In this document: piece after piece, positions 8,100 to 16,761 of the stretch
How the letters are laid out: each line of letters begins with the position of its first letter
Numbering within the stretch: position 1 is the stretch's first letter
Source: Ramlibacter alkalitolerans
GTDB lineage: Bacteria; Pseudomonadota; Gammaproteobacteria; Burkholderiales; Burkholderiaceae_C
Length of the DNA stretch: 64,000 nucleotides
Reading direction: 5' to 3'
Assembly (NCBI RefSeq): GCF_016722765.1
Contig: NZ_JAEQND010000001.1
Location: 310,001-374,000 of the forward strand
Position numbers and translations under genes: made by a program
The notes under the pieces: model-generated
What the model was told of the DNA's origin: nothing
What the model saw: the letters and a program-made list of their open reading frames with translations, nothing else
Database searches by the model: none

Positions 8100-9914
8100 G
8101 TGGCCGCCTCCTTCGACTTCTCCGTTTCCCCTTTCGACTGTCTTTCCGGCGACGAACAGCGCCTGGTGCGCGACCACGTCGACATCGGCTACTGGCTCGA
8201 AGGAACGACGCTGCTCGCGCCCGGCGTGGAACCCGCGCACCTGTTCGTCGTGATCAAGGGCCGCGTGCAGCAGTTCGACGGCGACGAACTCGTGGCCAGC
8301 TACGGCCCCGACGACTGCTTCGACGGCCGTGCCCTCGTGGCGGGCAAGGCAAGCAGCCGCTTCGTGGCCCAGGAGGAAGTGCTGGCGCACCTGATCGCGC
8401 GCGGGGCCGTCACCGAACTCATCTCGCGCAACGCCACTTTCGGCGCGTTGCTGTTCGCCGACCTCTCGCACAAGCTCAGCGCGCTGGGTGCGCGCGCCGG
8501 GGCGCAGGAGCGGCAGTCGCTCGCGCTCGGGCGCGTGGGCGAGGCCTACCTGCGGCCCGCGCACGTGGTCGACGCGGACGACGACGTCGTATCGGTCGTC
8601 AAGGTCTTCCAGGCCCGCCACACCGGCAACGTGCTGGTGCGCGACACGCGCACGCAGCCGCCCCGCACCGGCGTCTTCACCACCACCGGCCTGCAGCGCG
8701 CGGTGCTGCAAGGCGCGCCGCTCGCGCAGCTGCCCGTGCGCGAGTTCGCCACCTTCACGCTGCTCACCGTGCGGCCGCAGGACTCGCTGGTGGAGGCGCT
8801 GGCGCTGATGATCCGGCACCAGGTGCACCGGCTCGTGGTGATGGACGGCGAGCGCGTGGTCGGCTTCCTCGAGCAGCTGGACCTGCTCAGCTTCCTGTCC
8901 AACCATTCCTACCTGATCTCGGTGCAGATCGTGCAGGCCGAGGATCTCGCCGCACTGGCACAGGCCGCCGAGCAGATCACGCGCCTGACCGCGCTGCTGT
9001 GGCGCGGCGGCGCGAAGGTGGGCGCCATCGCGCGGCTGGTGGGCGAGCTCAATGCCAAGCTGTTCGAGCGCGCCTGGCAGCTCATCGCGCCACCCGACCT
9101 GTTCGCCAACAGCTGCCTGTTCGTGATGGGCAGCGAGGGCCGCGGCGAGCAGCTGCTCAAGACCGACCAGGACAACGGCCTGGTGCTGCGCGAGGGCTAC
9201 GCATGCCCGCACGACCTGGCGGCGATCTGCCAGCGCTTCTCGGACGCGCTCGCCACCTTCGGCTACCCGGAGTGCCCCGGCCGCATCATGGTGAGCAACC
9301 CGCAGTGGTGCCAGCCGGTCCAGGCCTTCGGCCACACGGTGCGCCGCTGGCTGGTGATGCCCGATGCCGAGAGCCTGATGGCGCTGGCCATCTTCATCGA
9401 CGCCCGCGCGGTGTGCGGCGACGCCGAACTGCTCGCGCAGGTGCGCGCCGAGGTCGACCGGCTGCTCACCGACAGCGATGCCCTGAAGGCGCGCTTCGCC
9501 GCCGCCATCGATGCCTTCGAGCAGGAAGGCGGCTGGTGGAACCGCCTGTTCTTCCTGGCCGACAGCGACTCGCTCGACCTGAAGAAGGCCGGCATCTTCC
9601 CCCTGGTGCACGGCGTGCGCAGCCTGGCGCTGGAGGCGCGCCTGGCGTGCACCGGCACCGTGGAGCGCATCGAGGCGCTGTGCGCGATGGGGCGGCTGCC
9701 GGGCAACGTGGGCGCGGAGCTGGTCGAAAGCCTCTACTTCCTCATGGGCCTGAAGCTGCAGGCGGGGCTCGCGGCCGGCGACACGGGCAACGGGCGGGTG
9801 ATCCACGTCGAGGCGCTCTCGCCGCTGCAGCGGGACTTGCTGAAGGACGCGCTGGCGGCCGTCAAGCGCTTCAAGGCGATGCTGCGGCACCGCTACCGCC
9901 TGGACATGCTGTGA
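8100..9914 (+). CDS. cNMP-binding/CBS/DUF294 nucleotidyltransferase-like protein
   Basis: A multidomain cytoplasmic signalling protein of 604 residues. The order is: cyclic-nucleotide-binding-like domain (about 10-130), a CBS pair (about 150-280, with [25 protein letters not shown]), a GlnD-like nucleotidyltransferase domain whose motif [19 protein letters not shown] is intact (about 345-365), and a C-terminal helical substrate-binding domain. Similar proteins lie beside actP in many beta- and gammaproteobacteria. A regulatory link to acetate uptake or metabolism is inference from context. GTG 8100 follows a G-rich ribosome-binding stretch; an ATG at 8052 would add 16 residues and cannot be excluded. 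Confidence 0.85.
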   Translation: MAASFDFSVSPFDCLSGDEQRLVRDHVDIGYWLEGTTLLAPGVEPAHLFVVIKGRVQQFDGDELVASYGPDDCFDGRALVAGKASSRFVAQEEVLAHLIARGAVTELISRNATFGALLFADLSHKLSALGARAGAQERQSLALGRVGEAYLRPAHVVDADDDVVSVVKVFQARHTGNVLVRDTRTQPPRTGVFTTTGLQRAVLQGAPLAQLPVREFATFTLLTVRPQDSLVEALALMIRHQVHRLVVMDGERVVGFLEQLDLLSFLSNHSYLISVQIVQAEDLAALAQAAEQITRLTALLWRGGAKVGAIARLVGELNAKLFERAWQLIAPPDLFANSCLFVMGSEGRGEQLLKTDQDNGLVLREGYACPHDLAAICQRFSDALATFGYPECPGRIMVSNPQWCQPVQAFGHTVRRWLVMPDAESLMALAIFIDARAVCGDAELLAQVRAEVDRLLTDSDALKARFAAAIDAFEQEGGWWNRLFFLADSDSLDLKKAGIFPLVHGVRSLALEARLACTGTVERIEALCAMGRLPGNVGAELVESLYFLMGLKLQAGLAAGDTGNGRVIHVEALSPLQRDLLKDALAAVKRFKAMLRHRYRLDML

Positions 9915-9918
9915 GCCG

Positions 9919-10575
9919 ATGACGAGCCTGTCGCCGTTGCACTGGCTGCGCGCGCTCAAGCGCGAGTGGCTGCTCTATCACCTGGGCGACGAGCGCTTCC
10001 GCTTCATGTGGGATCCGCCGCCGCCCGACGAATGGGTCGCGCTCGATTGCGAGACCACCGGCCTGAACGTGCACCGCGACGAGATCATCTCCATCGGCGC
10101 GGTCCGCATCGTGGGCGACCGCATCCTCACCAGCGAGCGGCTGGAACTGCTGGTGCGCCCGAGCAAGCGCCGCATCTCCGCCGACAGCGTGCGCGTGCAC
10201 GGCCTGCGCGAGCGCGACGTGGTGGAAGGCATGGATCCCGACGAGGCGCTGATGGCGCTGATGCGCTTCATCGGCAGCCGTCCGATCGTGGGCTACTACC
10301 TCGAGTTCGACCTGGCGATGATCGACCGCGCGCTCTTCCCGCGCCTGGGCATGGGCCTGCCGCAGCCGAAGATCGAGGTCTCGGCGATGTTCTACGACTG
10401 GAAGCGCCGGCAGCTGCCGCCCTACTACGAGCCGGCGCAGATCGACCTGCGCTTCGCGACCGTCATGCAGACGCTGGACCTGCCGATGGAGGCGGCGCAC
10501 GATGCGCTGGCCGATGCGGTGATGGCGGCGCTGGTGTTCGTGAAGCTGAGGCACCTGCTCGGAGACGCGGGGTGA
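9919..10575 (+). CDS. DnaQ-like 3'-5' exonuclease domain protein
   Basis: A DEDDh exonuclease-fold protein of 218 residues. Exo I is LDCETTGL (about 42-50), Exo II is [12 protein letters not shown], and Exo III is AHDALADAV (about 193-201), so all four acidic residues and the His are present. The family includes DNA polymerase III epsilon and free-standing RNases/DNases; the N-terminal 35 residues are unlike epsilon. It begins four bases after the DUF294 gene stop, so the two are translated together. This pair recurs next to actP-type permeases, and its joint task is not established. Confidence 0.85.
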   Translation: MTSLSPLHWLRALKREWLLYHLGDERFRFMWDPPPPDEWVALDCETTGLNVHRDEIISIGAVRIVGDRILTSERLELLVRPSKRRISADSVRVHGLRERDVVEGMDPDEALMALMRFIGSRPIVGYYLEFDLAMIDRALFPRLGMGLPQPKIEVSAMFYDWKRRQLPPYYEPAQIDLRFATVMQTLDLPMEAAHDALADAVMAALVFVKLRHLLGDAG

Positions 10576-10597
10576 CTCCGGCCGCTCGCGCGCTGGT

Positions 10598-10735
10598 CGT
10601 AGGCTGGTGGTGACGCGCGTCAGCGCCGGAACCCCAGCGGTGCGTGAAAGCGCTGGGGTTGCCGAGGTCTGTCGCCTCGGACTACGCGCTGCGCGCAGCG
10701 CTCGGTCGGCCTGCGGCGCTCACCGCCAGCCTACG
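10598..10735. repeat. CGTAGGCTGG palindromic element
   Basis: A 138-bp element with inverted ends CGTAGGCTGGTGGTGA and TCACCGCCAGCCTACG (one mismatch over 16 bp). Inside are the inverted blocks AACCCCAGCG/CGCTGGGGTT and several smaller GC-rich hairpins. It fills the gap between the exonuclease and the hybrid kinase, which converge on it. It could serve as a bidirectional terminator. Confidence 0.75.
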
Positions 10736-10754
10736 AACCCTGGCAACCCAGACC

Positions 10755-12779
10755 CTAGATCTCCCCCAGCTTCGCCGGATCGATCGGCTTCGTCCAGTGA
10801 TCGTCGAAGCCCGCGGCCGCGGCGCGCGCCTTGTCCTCTTTCTGGCCCCAGCCCGTCAGGGCCACGAGCCGCACGGTGTGGTCGGCCCGGCTGCGGATCT
10901 GGCGGGCCACCTCGTAGCCGTCCATGTCGGGCAGGCCGATATCGAGCAGGACCACCTCCGGCCTGAACTCCTCGAAACGCGCCAGCGCCCCCTGGCCGTC
11001 GTGCGCCGTGCGCGGCTCGTGGTCCATCAGCTCCAGCAGCTGCGACAGCGTCTCGGCCGCATCCGCGTTGTCGTCGACGACCAGCACCCGCTTGGCGCTG
11101 CGGGCCTGTGCGGGATCGACGCCCGGCGCCGCGGCGGCAGCGACGTCCTGCGCCTGCGGCAGTGAAACGGTGAAGCGGCTGCCCTGGCCCGCTCCCTCGC
11201 TCTGCGCGCCGATGCTGCCCTCGTGCATCTGCACCAGCCCCTTGACCAGGAACAGGCCGATGCCCAGCCCCTGCTGCTCCACGGCCGCGGCGCGTGGCGC
11301 CTGCGTGAACAGCTCGAACATCTTCGGCAGGAGTTCCGGCGGGATCCCCACCCCCGAGTCCGACACGGTGACGACGATGGTCCCTTGCGCGATCTCCATC
11401 CGGACTTCGATGCGGCCCTTCTCCGGCGTGTACTTGGCCGCGTTGTTCAGGAGGTTCGCGAACACCTGCGTCAGGCGCACGGCGTCGCCGCGCACCCGCG
11501 CCGGTTCCCCGGGCAGTTCCAGCGCCAGCGAGTGCCGGCGCCGGTCGATCAGCGGCTGGCAGCTCTCCACCGCGGCGCGCAACGCGTCGCGCAGGTCCAG
11601 CGGTTCGCGCCGCAGCTCGATCTTGCCGGAGTTGATCCGCGCCAGGTCCAGCAGGTCGTCGACCAGCCGCGTCAGGTGCGTCGTCTGCCGGCGCATGATG
11701 TCGAGGGCCTGGGGCAGCAGGCGCTGGGGGTCCTGCGCGCGCGCCAGCAGCTCCAGGCTGTTGACGATGGGCGCCAGCGGGTTGCGCAGCTCGTGCGCCA
11801 GCGTCGCGAGGAACACGTCCTTGGCCGCATCGGAACGGCGCAAGGTGTCCAGCAGCTCGGCGTTGTGGATGGCGACGGCGGCCCGTGCCGCCAGCTCGGT
11901 GGCGTGCATCAGCTCGCGTTGCGTGAACACGCGGCGCGAGTCGGAGGTGATGAAGGACATCACCCCGAGCACCGCGCCGCGCGACAGGAGCGGGACGCCC
12001 ATGTACGAATGCAGCCCCAGCGAACACACCGCCTCCAGGTAGCCGGCGTCGCTGATCGTGGCTTCCAGCATCTCCCGGGTGATGACCGGGACCAGCTCCG
12101 GCCGGCCGCTGCGCACCACGCTCCAGGTCCCGCCGGGGTCCGCCGGATCGGGTGGATAGCGCTCGTGCAGCTCGTGGGCGAGCCGCACCTTGCCCTCGTC
12201 GACATGCGCCACGGCGACCCGCTTGAGGCGCGTGCCGCCCTCGAGCATGTCGACGGCGCACCAGTCGGCGAAATGCGGCACGGCGAGCTGCGCGATGCGC
12301 TGCATCGTGGCGGGGTAGTCGGTCAGGCCGGCGAGCTCGGCGCTGGCCTGCGCGAGGAACTGGAGATCGGACTCCTCCGCCTTGCGGGCGTCGATGTTGA
12401 CGCAGACACCCGTCATCAGGTCGGGGCGTCCCTGCTCGTCGCAGACGATGGTGCCGTGGCCTTCGATCCAGTGCACGGAGCCGTCGGGCCAGACGATGCG
12501 GTACTGCAGGGCGATGTCCTTGCAGGCCCGCACCGCTTCGTCGACCTGGGCCTTCAGCGGCGCGCGATCGTCGGGATGGACCAGCGCGTCATAGTCCCGC
12601 GGCGGTTCGCCTTGCGGAGCCATTCCGTGCAGGCTGAACATTTCCGCCGACCACCATCGGCGGCTGGTGGCCAGTTCCCGTTCCCAGGCAGCCATGTGCC
12701 CCGACCGCAGCGCCAGCTGGAGGCGCTTCTCGAGGCGGCGGCGATCACGGCCCAGGAATCGGCTGAGGGAATCGAACAT
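10755..12779 (-). CDS. Hybrid sensor histidine kinase/response regulator
   Basis: A soluble hybrid kinase of 674 residues without membrane segments. Domains in order: a PAS fold with PAC motif (about 25-135, WPDGSVHWIEGHG), GAF (about 150-300), HisKA with the phosphoacceptor box FLATLAHELRNPLAPI (about 325-340), HATPase with N box FANLLNNAAKYTPEKG and G boxes VSDSGVGIPPE and GLGIGLFLV, and a C-terminal receiver. The receiver has VLVVDDNADAAE, the phosphorylatable Asp in VVLLDIGLPDMDGYE and the Lys in WTKPID. It would sense a cytoplasmic or diffusible signal and pass phosphate intramolecularly. No partner output protein is adjacent, and the signal is unknown. Confidence 0.9.
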   Translation of the reverse strand: MFDSLSRFLGRDRRRLEKRLQLALRSGHMAAWERELATSRRWWSAEMFSLHGMAPQGEPPRDYDALVHPDDRAPLKAQVDEAVRACKDIALQYRIVWPDGSVHWIEGHGTIVCDEQGRPDLMTGVCVNIDARKAEESDLQFLAQASAELAGLTDYPATMQRIAQLAVPHFADWCAVDMLEGGTRLKRVAVAHVDEGKVRLAHELHERYPPDPADPGGTWSVVRSGRPELVPVITREMLEATISDAGYLEAVCSLGLHSYMGVPLLSRGAVLGVMSFITSDSRRVFTQRELMHATELAARAAVAIHNAELLDTLRRSDAAKDVFLATLAHELRNPLAPIVNSLELLARAQDPQRLLPQALDIMRRQTTHLTRLVDDLLDLARINSGKIELRREPLDLRDALRAAVESCQPLIDRRRHSLALELPGEPARVRGDAVRLTQVFANLLNNAAKYTPEKGRIEVRMEIAQGTIVVTVSDSGVGIPPELLPKMFELFTQAPRAAAVEQQGLGIGLFLVKGLVQMHEGSIGAQSEGAGQGSRFTVSLPQAQDVAAAAAPGVDPAQARSAKRVLVVDDNADAAETLSQLLELMDHEPRTAHDGQGALARFEEFRPEVVLLDIGLPDMDGYEVARQIRSRADHTVRLVALTGWGQKEDKARAAAAGFDDHWTKPIDPAKLGEI

Positions 12780-12890
12780 GCAAGGGCATTGTTCGCAGCC
12801 TCAGCCGCCGCCGCTTGTCCGACAGTTTCCACAGATGGCCGAGGCCATCGGCGCAGCGCTCGCCGTCCGCGGCGCACCTGCAGAGCTTGC

Positions 12891-13244
12891 TCACCCCACC
12901 CGCCGCACCTCCATGAGCCCCTGCTGCGTCGCGTGCTCGTACACCCTGGCGTCGCGCGTGGCCATGTGCAGCAGGATCTGCGGGGCCTGCCACATGAGCA
13001 CGCGGTGCAGCACCACGCCGGCGACCACCATCGCGGCGCCCGTCCAGCGCGCGCCGACCAGCGCCAGCGCGATGCCGATGCCGATCAGGGGCATCAGCAG
13101 CACGACCAGCATCAGCCGCTGCGTCACGTAGCGGCGCGCCCGCTTGGGATCGACGATCACGCGGAAGCGCCCGAAGGGCAGGCCCGCGCGGAATTCCTCG
13201 TGCGCGACATACTCCGCGAAATCCGGTGTGCCAGCGTCTGCCAC
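12891..13244 (-). CDS. Small membrane protein, function unknown
   Basis: A 117-residue protein I do not recognise by name. A charged N-terminal third (including FRVIVDPKRARRYVTQR) is followed by two hydrophobic segments (about 44-63 and 68-84) and an amphipathic C-terminal part ending VYEHATQQGLMEVRRVG. It is predicted to be an inner-membrane protein with both ends on the same side. It follows the Atm1-type exporter by one base, so it is probably co-transcribed with it. Confidence 0.65.
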   Translation of the reverse strand: MADAGTPDFAEYVAHEEFRAGLPFGRFRVIVDPKRARRYVTQRLMLVVLLMPLIGIGIALALVGARWTGAAMVVAGVVLHRVLMWQAPQILLHMATRDARVYEHATQQGLMEVRRVG

Positions 13245-13245
13245 G

Positions 13246-15147
13246 CTACATCCCCATCACTTCGGCGAACTTCTCGGACTCGGCGCTCTGCTGCAGGGCC
13301 CACATGTCGGCGTAGCGCCCGCCGAGCGCCAGCAGTTCGGGGTGCGTGCCGCGCTCGACGATGCGTCCGCCTTCCATCACCAGGATCTCGTGCGCGTCGA
13401 CCACGGTCGAGAGGCGGTGCGCGATCACCAGGGTGGTCTTGTTCTGCGCCGCGCTCCTGAGCTCGGCCTGGATCGCCCGCTCGTTGGCGCTGTCGAGCGC
13501 CGACGTGGCTTCGTCGAAGATCAGGATCGGCGGATCCTTCAGCAGCGTGCGGGCGATCGCCACCCGCTGCTTCTCGCCGCCGGAGAGCTTCAGGCCGCGC
13601 TCGCCCACCATCGTCTGGTAACCCTTGGGCGTCGAGGCGATGAAGTCGTGGATGCGCGCCGCGCGCGCGGCTTCCTCCACCTCGGCACGGCTCGCGCCGG
13701 TGCGGCCGTAGGCGATGTTGTATTCGACGGTGTCGTTGAACAGCACCGTGTCCTGCGGCACGATGCCGATCGCCTGGCGCACGCTGGCCTGCGTGACCGC
13801 GCGGATGTCCTGCCCGGCGATGGTGATGCGGCCCTGCTGCACGTCGTAGAAGCGGTACAGCAGCCGCGCGAGCGTCGACTTGCCGGCGCCGGAGGGGCCC
13901 ACCACCGCCACCGTCTTGCCGGCCGGGATCTCGAAGGAGACGTCGCGCAGGATGGGCCGTGCCGGGTCGTAGTGGAAGCCGACGTGCTCGAAGCGGACCG
14001 TCCACGCGGCGCTGCCGGCGCCCCCACCCCGGCGCTCCTCCTGGGCGGGAGGGAGGAAGGCCGTCAGCGGCTGCGCGCCGGGCGGGTCGGCGATCTCGCG
14101 TTCGCGCTCCATCAGCACGAACATCTTGTCCAGGTCCGTGAGGCTCTGCTTGATCTCGCGGTACAGCACGCCCAGGAAGTTGAGCGGGATGTACAGCTGG
14201 ATCATGAAGCCGTTGATCATGACCAGGTCGCCCAGCGTCATGCGGCCATCGACCACGCCGAGCGTGGCGCGCCACAGCATGGCCACCAGGCCGATGCCGA
14301 TGATCGTCTGCTGCCCGACGTTCAGCAGCGACAGGGTGGTCTGGCTCTTGAGCCGGGCACGCCGCAGGCGCTCGAGGCTCTGGTCGTAGCGGTTCGCCTC
14401 GAAGCCCTCGTTGTTGAAGTACTTGACGGTCTCGTAGTTCAGCAGCGAGTCCACCGCCTTGGTGTGCGCGGCGGAATCGAATTCGTTCGCCTCCCGGCGG
14501 AACTGGGTGCGCCATTCGGTGACCGTCACGGTGAACGTGATGTAGACGACCAGCGCCGCCACCGTGATCCAGGCGAACCAGGCGTCGAATTTGACGGCCA
14601 GCACGCCCAGCACCAGCGTCACCTCGACCAGCGTGGGGACGATGCTGTAGAGGGAGTACGAGATCAGCGACTCGATGCCGCGCACGCCGCGCTCGATGTC
14701 GCGCGTCATGCCGCCGGTCTGCCGCTCCAGGTGGAAGCGCAGCGACAGCGCGTGCAGGTGCTGGAAGGTCTCCAGTGCGATGCTGCGCGCCGCCCCCTGC
14801 GTCGCCTTGGCGAACACCAGTTCGCGCAGCTCGGTGAACAGCGAGGTGGACAGGCGCAGCAGCCCGTAGGTCACGAGCAGGCCCACCGGCACGGCGAGCA
14901 TCGCGCCGGCGCTGCCCGGCTTGATGTTCATCGCGTCGATCAGTTCCTTGAGCAGCACCGGCACGCCGACGTTGGCGACCTTCGCGCAGATCACGAAGGC
15001 GAGCGCCGCGAACACGCGCCACTTGTACTGCCACAGGTAGGGGAACAGGCGCCCCAGGGTGGCCCAGTCGGAGCGGCCGGGCCGCGGCGCGTTGACCGCG
15101 GCCGAAGGTGTGGGAAGGGAGGAAGACGATTCGCCGCCGCGGCGCAT
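13246..15147 (-). CDS. Atm1/HMT1-type ABC exporter (permease-ATPase)
   Basis: A half-transporter ABC exporter of 633 residues. Six membrane helices (about 45-330) precede a nucleotide-binding domain (about 385-620) with Walker A GPSGAGKSTL, Q-loop IGIVPQD, signature LSGGEKQR, Walker B ILIFDEATSALD and the H-loop IAHRLST. YNIAYGR and the TGGMTRDIERGVRGI stretch are characteristic of the Atm1/HMT1/YedZ-like class, which exports glutathione-linked metal or sulfur compounds. ATG 15147 was chosen because the frame upstream runs antisense into the divergent thioesterase gene. Divergent starts are 39 bases apart. Upregulation by metal stress is plausible but not visible. Confidence 0.9.
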   Translation of the reverse strand: MRRGGESSSSLPTPSAAVNAPRPGRSDWATLGRLFPYLWQYKWRVFAALAFVICAKVANVGVPVLLKELIDAMNIKPGSAGAMLAVPVGLLVTYGLLRLSTSLFTELRELVFAKATQGAARSIALETFQHLHALSLRFHLERQTGGMTRDIERGVRGIESLISYSLYSIVPTLVEVTLVLGVLAVKFDAWFAWITVAALVVYITFTVTVTEWRTQFRREANEFDSAAHTKAVDSLLNYETVKYFNNEGFEANRYDQSLERLRRARLKSQTTLSLLNVGQQTIIGIGLVAMLWRATLGVVDGRMTLGDLVMINGFMIQLYIPLNFLGVLYREIKQSLTDLDKMFVLMEREREIADPPGAQPLTAFLPPAQEERRGGGAGSAAWTVRFEHVGFHYDPARPILRDVSFEIPAGKTVAVVGPSGAGKSTLARLLYRFYDVQQGRITIAGQDIRAVTQASVRQAIGIVPQDTVLFNDTVEYNIAYGRTGASRAEVEEAARAARIHDFIASTPKGYQTMVGERGLKLSGGEKQRVAIARTLLKDPPILIFDEATSALDSANERAIQAELRSAAQNKTTLVIAHRLSTVVDAHEILVMEGGRIVERGTHPELLALGGRYADMWALQQSAESEKFAEVMGM

Positions 15148-15186
15148 GGAGGACAATCCGGTCAAACGTATCCACGGATTGTGCCC

Positions 15187-15621
15187 ATGTCCACGAAACC
15201 ACGTGCTGCCCTGCCGCCGCATGGCCCTGCCACCCCGCCCACCGACAAGGAACTGGTGCTCAAGGTGATCCCGATGCCGGCGGACACCAACGGCAACGGC
15301 GACATCTTCGGCGGCTGGGTCATGGCCCACGTCGACCTGGCCGGCTCCATCCTGCCGGCGCGCATCATCCGCGGCCGGATGGCCACGGTCGCGGTCAAGG
15401 AGTTCGTGTTCAAGCAGCCCGTGCGCGTGGGCGACATCCTGAGCTTCTATTCCTCGGTGACGCGCATCGGCCGCACCTCGGTGACGGTGGACGTCGAAGT
15501 CTTCGCCGAACGCTTCCAGCGCCAGGGCTCCTTCGTGCGGGTGACGGAGGCGCTGGTGACCTATGTGGCGCTGGACGAGAACGGCAGGCCGAAGGCGATC
15601 GAAACGTCGGACGCGGGCTGA
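15187..15621 (+). CDS. YciA-type acyl-CoA thioesterase
   Basis: A hotdog-fold thioesterase of 144 residues that hydrolyses acyl-CoA to free acid and CoA. The hexamer-forming family motif DTNGNGDIFGGWVMAHVDLAGSI (about 33-55) includes the catalytic Asp, and VAVKEFVFKQPVRVGD follows as in YciA. The start ATG at 15187 gives a short, flexible, Pro-rich N terminus. It is divergent from the ABC exporter and is followed at once by a tandem repeat array. Confidence 0.9.
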   Translation: MSTKPRAALPPHGPATPPTDKELVLKVIPMPADTNGNGDIFGGWVMAHVDLAGSILPARIIRGRMATVAVKEFVFKQPVRVGDILSFYSSVTRIGRTSVTVDVEVFAERFQRQGSFVRVTEALVTYVALDENGRPKAIETSDAG

Positions 15622-15622
15622 G

Positions 15623-15714
15623 CGTCACCCCCGCGCGCTTTGATTCGTCACCCCCGCGCGCTTTGATTCGTCACCCCCGCGCGCTTTGACTCGTCACGGC
15701 CGCGCGCTTTGATC
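15623..15714. repeat. 23-bp tandem repeat, four units
   Basis: Four consecutive 23-bp units start at 15623, 15646, 15669 and 15692. The consensus is CGTCACCCCCGCGCGC followed by TTTGATT; the first two are identical, the third differs by one base and the fourth by three. A fifth unit starts the same way at 15715 but turns into a REP-like hairpin. There are no spacers, so this is not CRISPR. Confidence 0.85.
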
Positions 15715-15840
15715 CGTCACCCCCGCGCAGGCGGGGGCCCAGAGCGGCGCGCAGCGCCGTGGGTTCCCGCCTCCGCGGGAACGACGTCCCTTGCATGCCG
15801 CTCCGCCCCCGCCTCCGCGGGAACGACGGCAGAACCGTGC
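15715..15840. repeat. REP-like hairpin cluster
   Basis: Three short GC-rich dyads in a row: CCCCCGCGCAGGCGGGGG (about 15720-15737), TTCCCGCCTCCGCGGGAA (about 15764-15781) and CCCCGCCTCCGCGGGAAC (about 15816-15833). This is the widespread family whose translation gives VVPAEAG. It overlaps the 3' end of the crotonase gene and forms the last part of its reading frame. Confidence 0.75.
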
Positions 15841-16628
15841 CGCCCCTCCCCTGCCGCGAAGCGGGCCGCCCCCTCCAGGCCGTCCGCGATCCGTTCGCGG
15901 CTGCGCTCCCACTCGGCGCGCAGCGCCGCCTCCACGGGCTTCCCCCACTGCTCGTAAGCATTCATCCGGTCGGCACGCAGCGTCTCTTGCGGAAATGCGG
16001 CAAGCTGCAGTGCCAGGGCGATGGCGGCCTCGCGGGCCGCACCGCGCGGCACCACGCGGTTCGCCAGCCCCATGCGCAGCGCCTCGGCCGCATCCACCCT
16101 GCGGCCGGTGAGGATCAGGTCCATGGCATGGCCCATGCCGACGAGCCGCGGCAGCCGCACGGTGCCGCCGTCGATCAGCGGCACGCCGAAGCGGCGGCAA
16201 TAGATCCCGAAGAAGGCGTCCTCCTCCAGCACGCGCAGGTCGCACCAGAGGGCCAGTTCCATGCCGCCCGCCACCGCCGCGCCGGCCACCGCGGCGATCA
16301 CCGGCTTGGACAGGAGCAGCCGCGTCGGCCCCATGGGCCCTGCAGGGCGCGCCGTGGCCGCATCGAATTCGAGTTGCGCCACCAGGCCCGCGGCGCCGCC
16401 TTCCTGCGCCGCATGCGCACCATACTGCAGGTCCCAACCGGCGCAGAAGTGACCGTGGGCACCATGGAACACGGCCACGCGCGCCTGCGCATCGTCGTCG
16501 AAGGCGAGGAAGGCCTCGTGCAGCCGCCGGGCCGTGTCGGCATCGACGGCATTGCGCACCTGCGGGCGATCGAGCGTCACCACCGTCACGGCGTCGATCT
16601 TCTCCATGCGCACCGCAGGGGCGTCCAT
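15717..16628 (-). CDS. Crotonase/enoyl-CoA hydratase family protein with REP-encoded tail
   Basis: A crotonase-fold enzyme of 303 residues. Substrate-binding and oxyanion features are visible: RNAVDADTARRLHEAF (about 25-40), FHGAHGHFCAGWDLQYG (about 54-70) and AAVAGAAVAGGMELALWCDLRV (about 112-133). The normal family end comes near residue 265. The remaining 35 or so residues (VVPAEAGAERHARD, then VVPAEAGTHGAARRSG) are translated REP sequence, so the native stop seems to have been lost. It may hydrate or isomerise an enoyl-CoA; the exact substrate is unknown. ATG 16628 (MDAPAVRMEK) or the later Met at 16607 could be the start. Confidence 0.8.
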   Translation of the reverse strand: MDAPAVRMEKIDAVTVVTLDRPQVRNAVDADTARRLHEAFLAFDDDAQARVAVFHGAHGHFCAGWDLQYGAHAAQEGGAAGLVAQLEFDAATARPAGPMGPTRLLLSKPVIAAVAGAAVAGGMELALWCDLRVLEEDAFFGIYCRRFGVPLIDGGTVRLPRLVGMGHAMDLILTGRRVDAAEALRMGLANRVVPRGAAREAAIALALQLAAFPQETLRADRMNAYEQWGKPVEAALRAEWERSRERIADGLEGAARFAAGEGRHGSAVVPAEAGAERHARDVVPAEAGTHGAARRSGPPPARG

Positions 16629-16713
16629 GCGCGCGATTACACCGCAGGCACCGTGCGTCCGCCAGCGCGCGTCGTTGGGGCGAACCCTGTGTGCCGCACG
16701 CGCGCCGCCCCGC

Positions 16714-16719
16714 TATAAG
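16714..16719 (+). promoter_or_regulatory. Candidate -10 of the liv operon
   Basis: TATAAG, a good -10 hexamer in otherwise extremely GC-rich DNA, lies 42 bases before the livH start and is followed by AT-rich CATTTT. No convincing -35 is seen 17 bases upstream, so the site may need an activator. A strong AAAGGAG ribosome-binding site follows at 16747-16753. Confidence 0.35.
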
Positions 16720-16761
16720 ACATTTTCCGCCGGCAACGTCCGGGGGAAAGGAGCAGCGCAG

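Noticed and set aside
5853..9959. Open frame of 1368 codons on the minus strand covering actP and the DUF294 gene
   Set aside because: Only its last part is actP, in frame. The rest is antisense to a protein with clear CBS and nucleotidyltransferase motifs and is low in any recognisable domain; GC-rich DNA keeps such frames open.
15623..15714. CRISPR array
   Set aside because: Units are directly adjacent with no spacers, and no cas gene is present.
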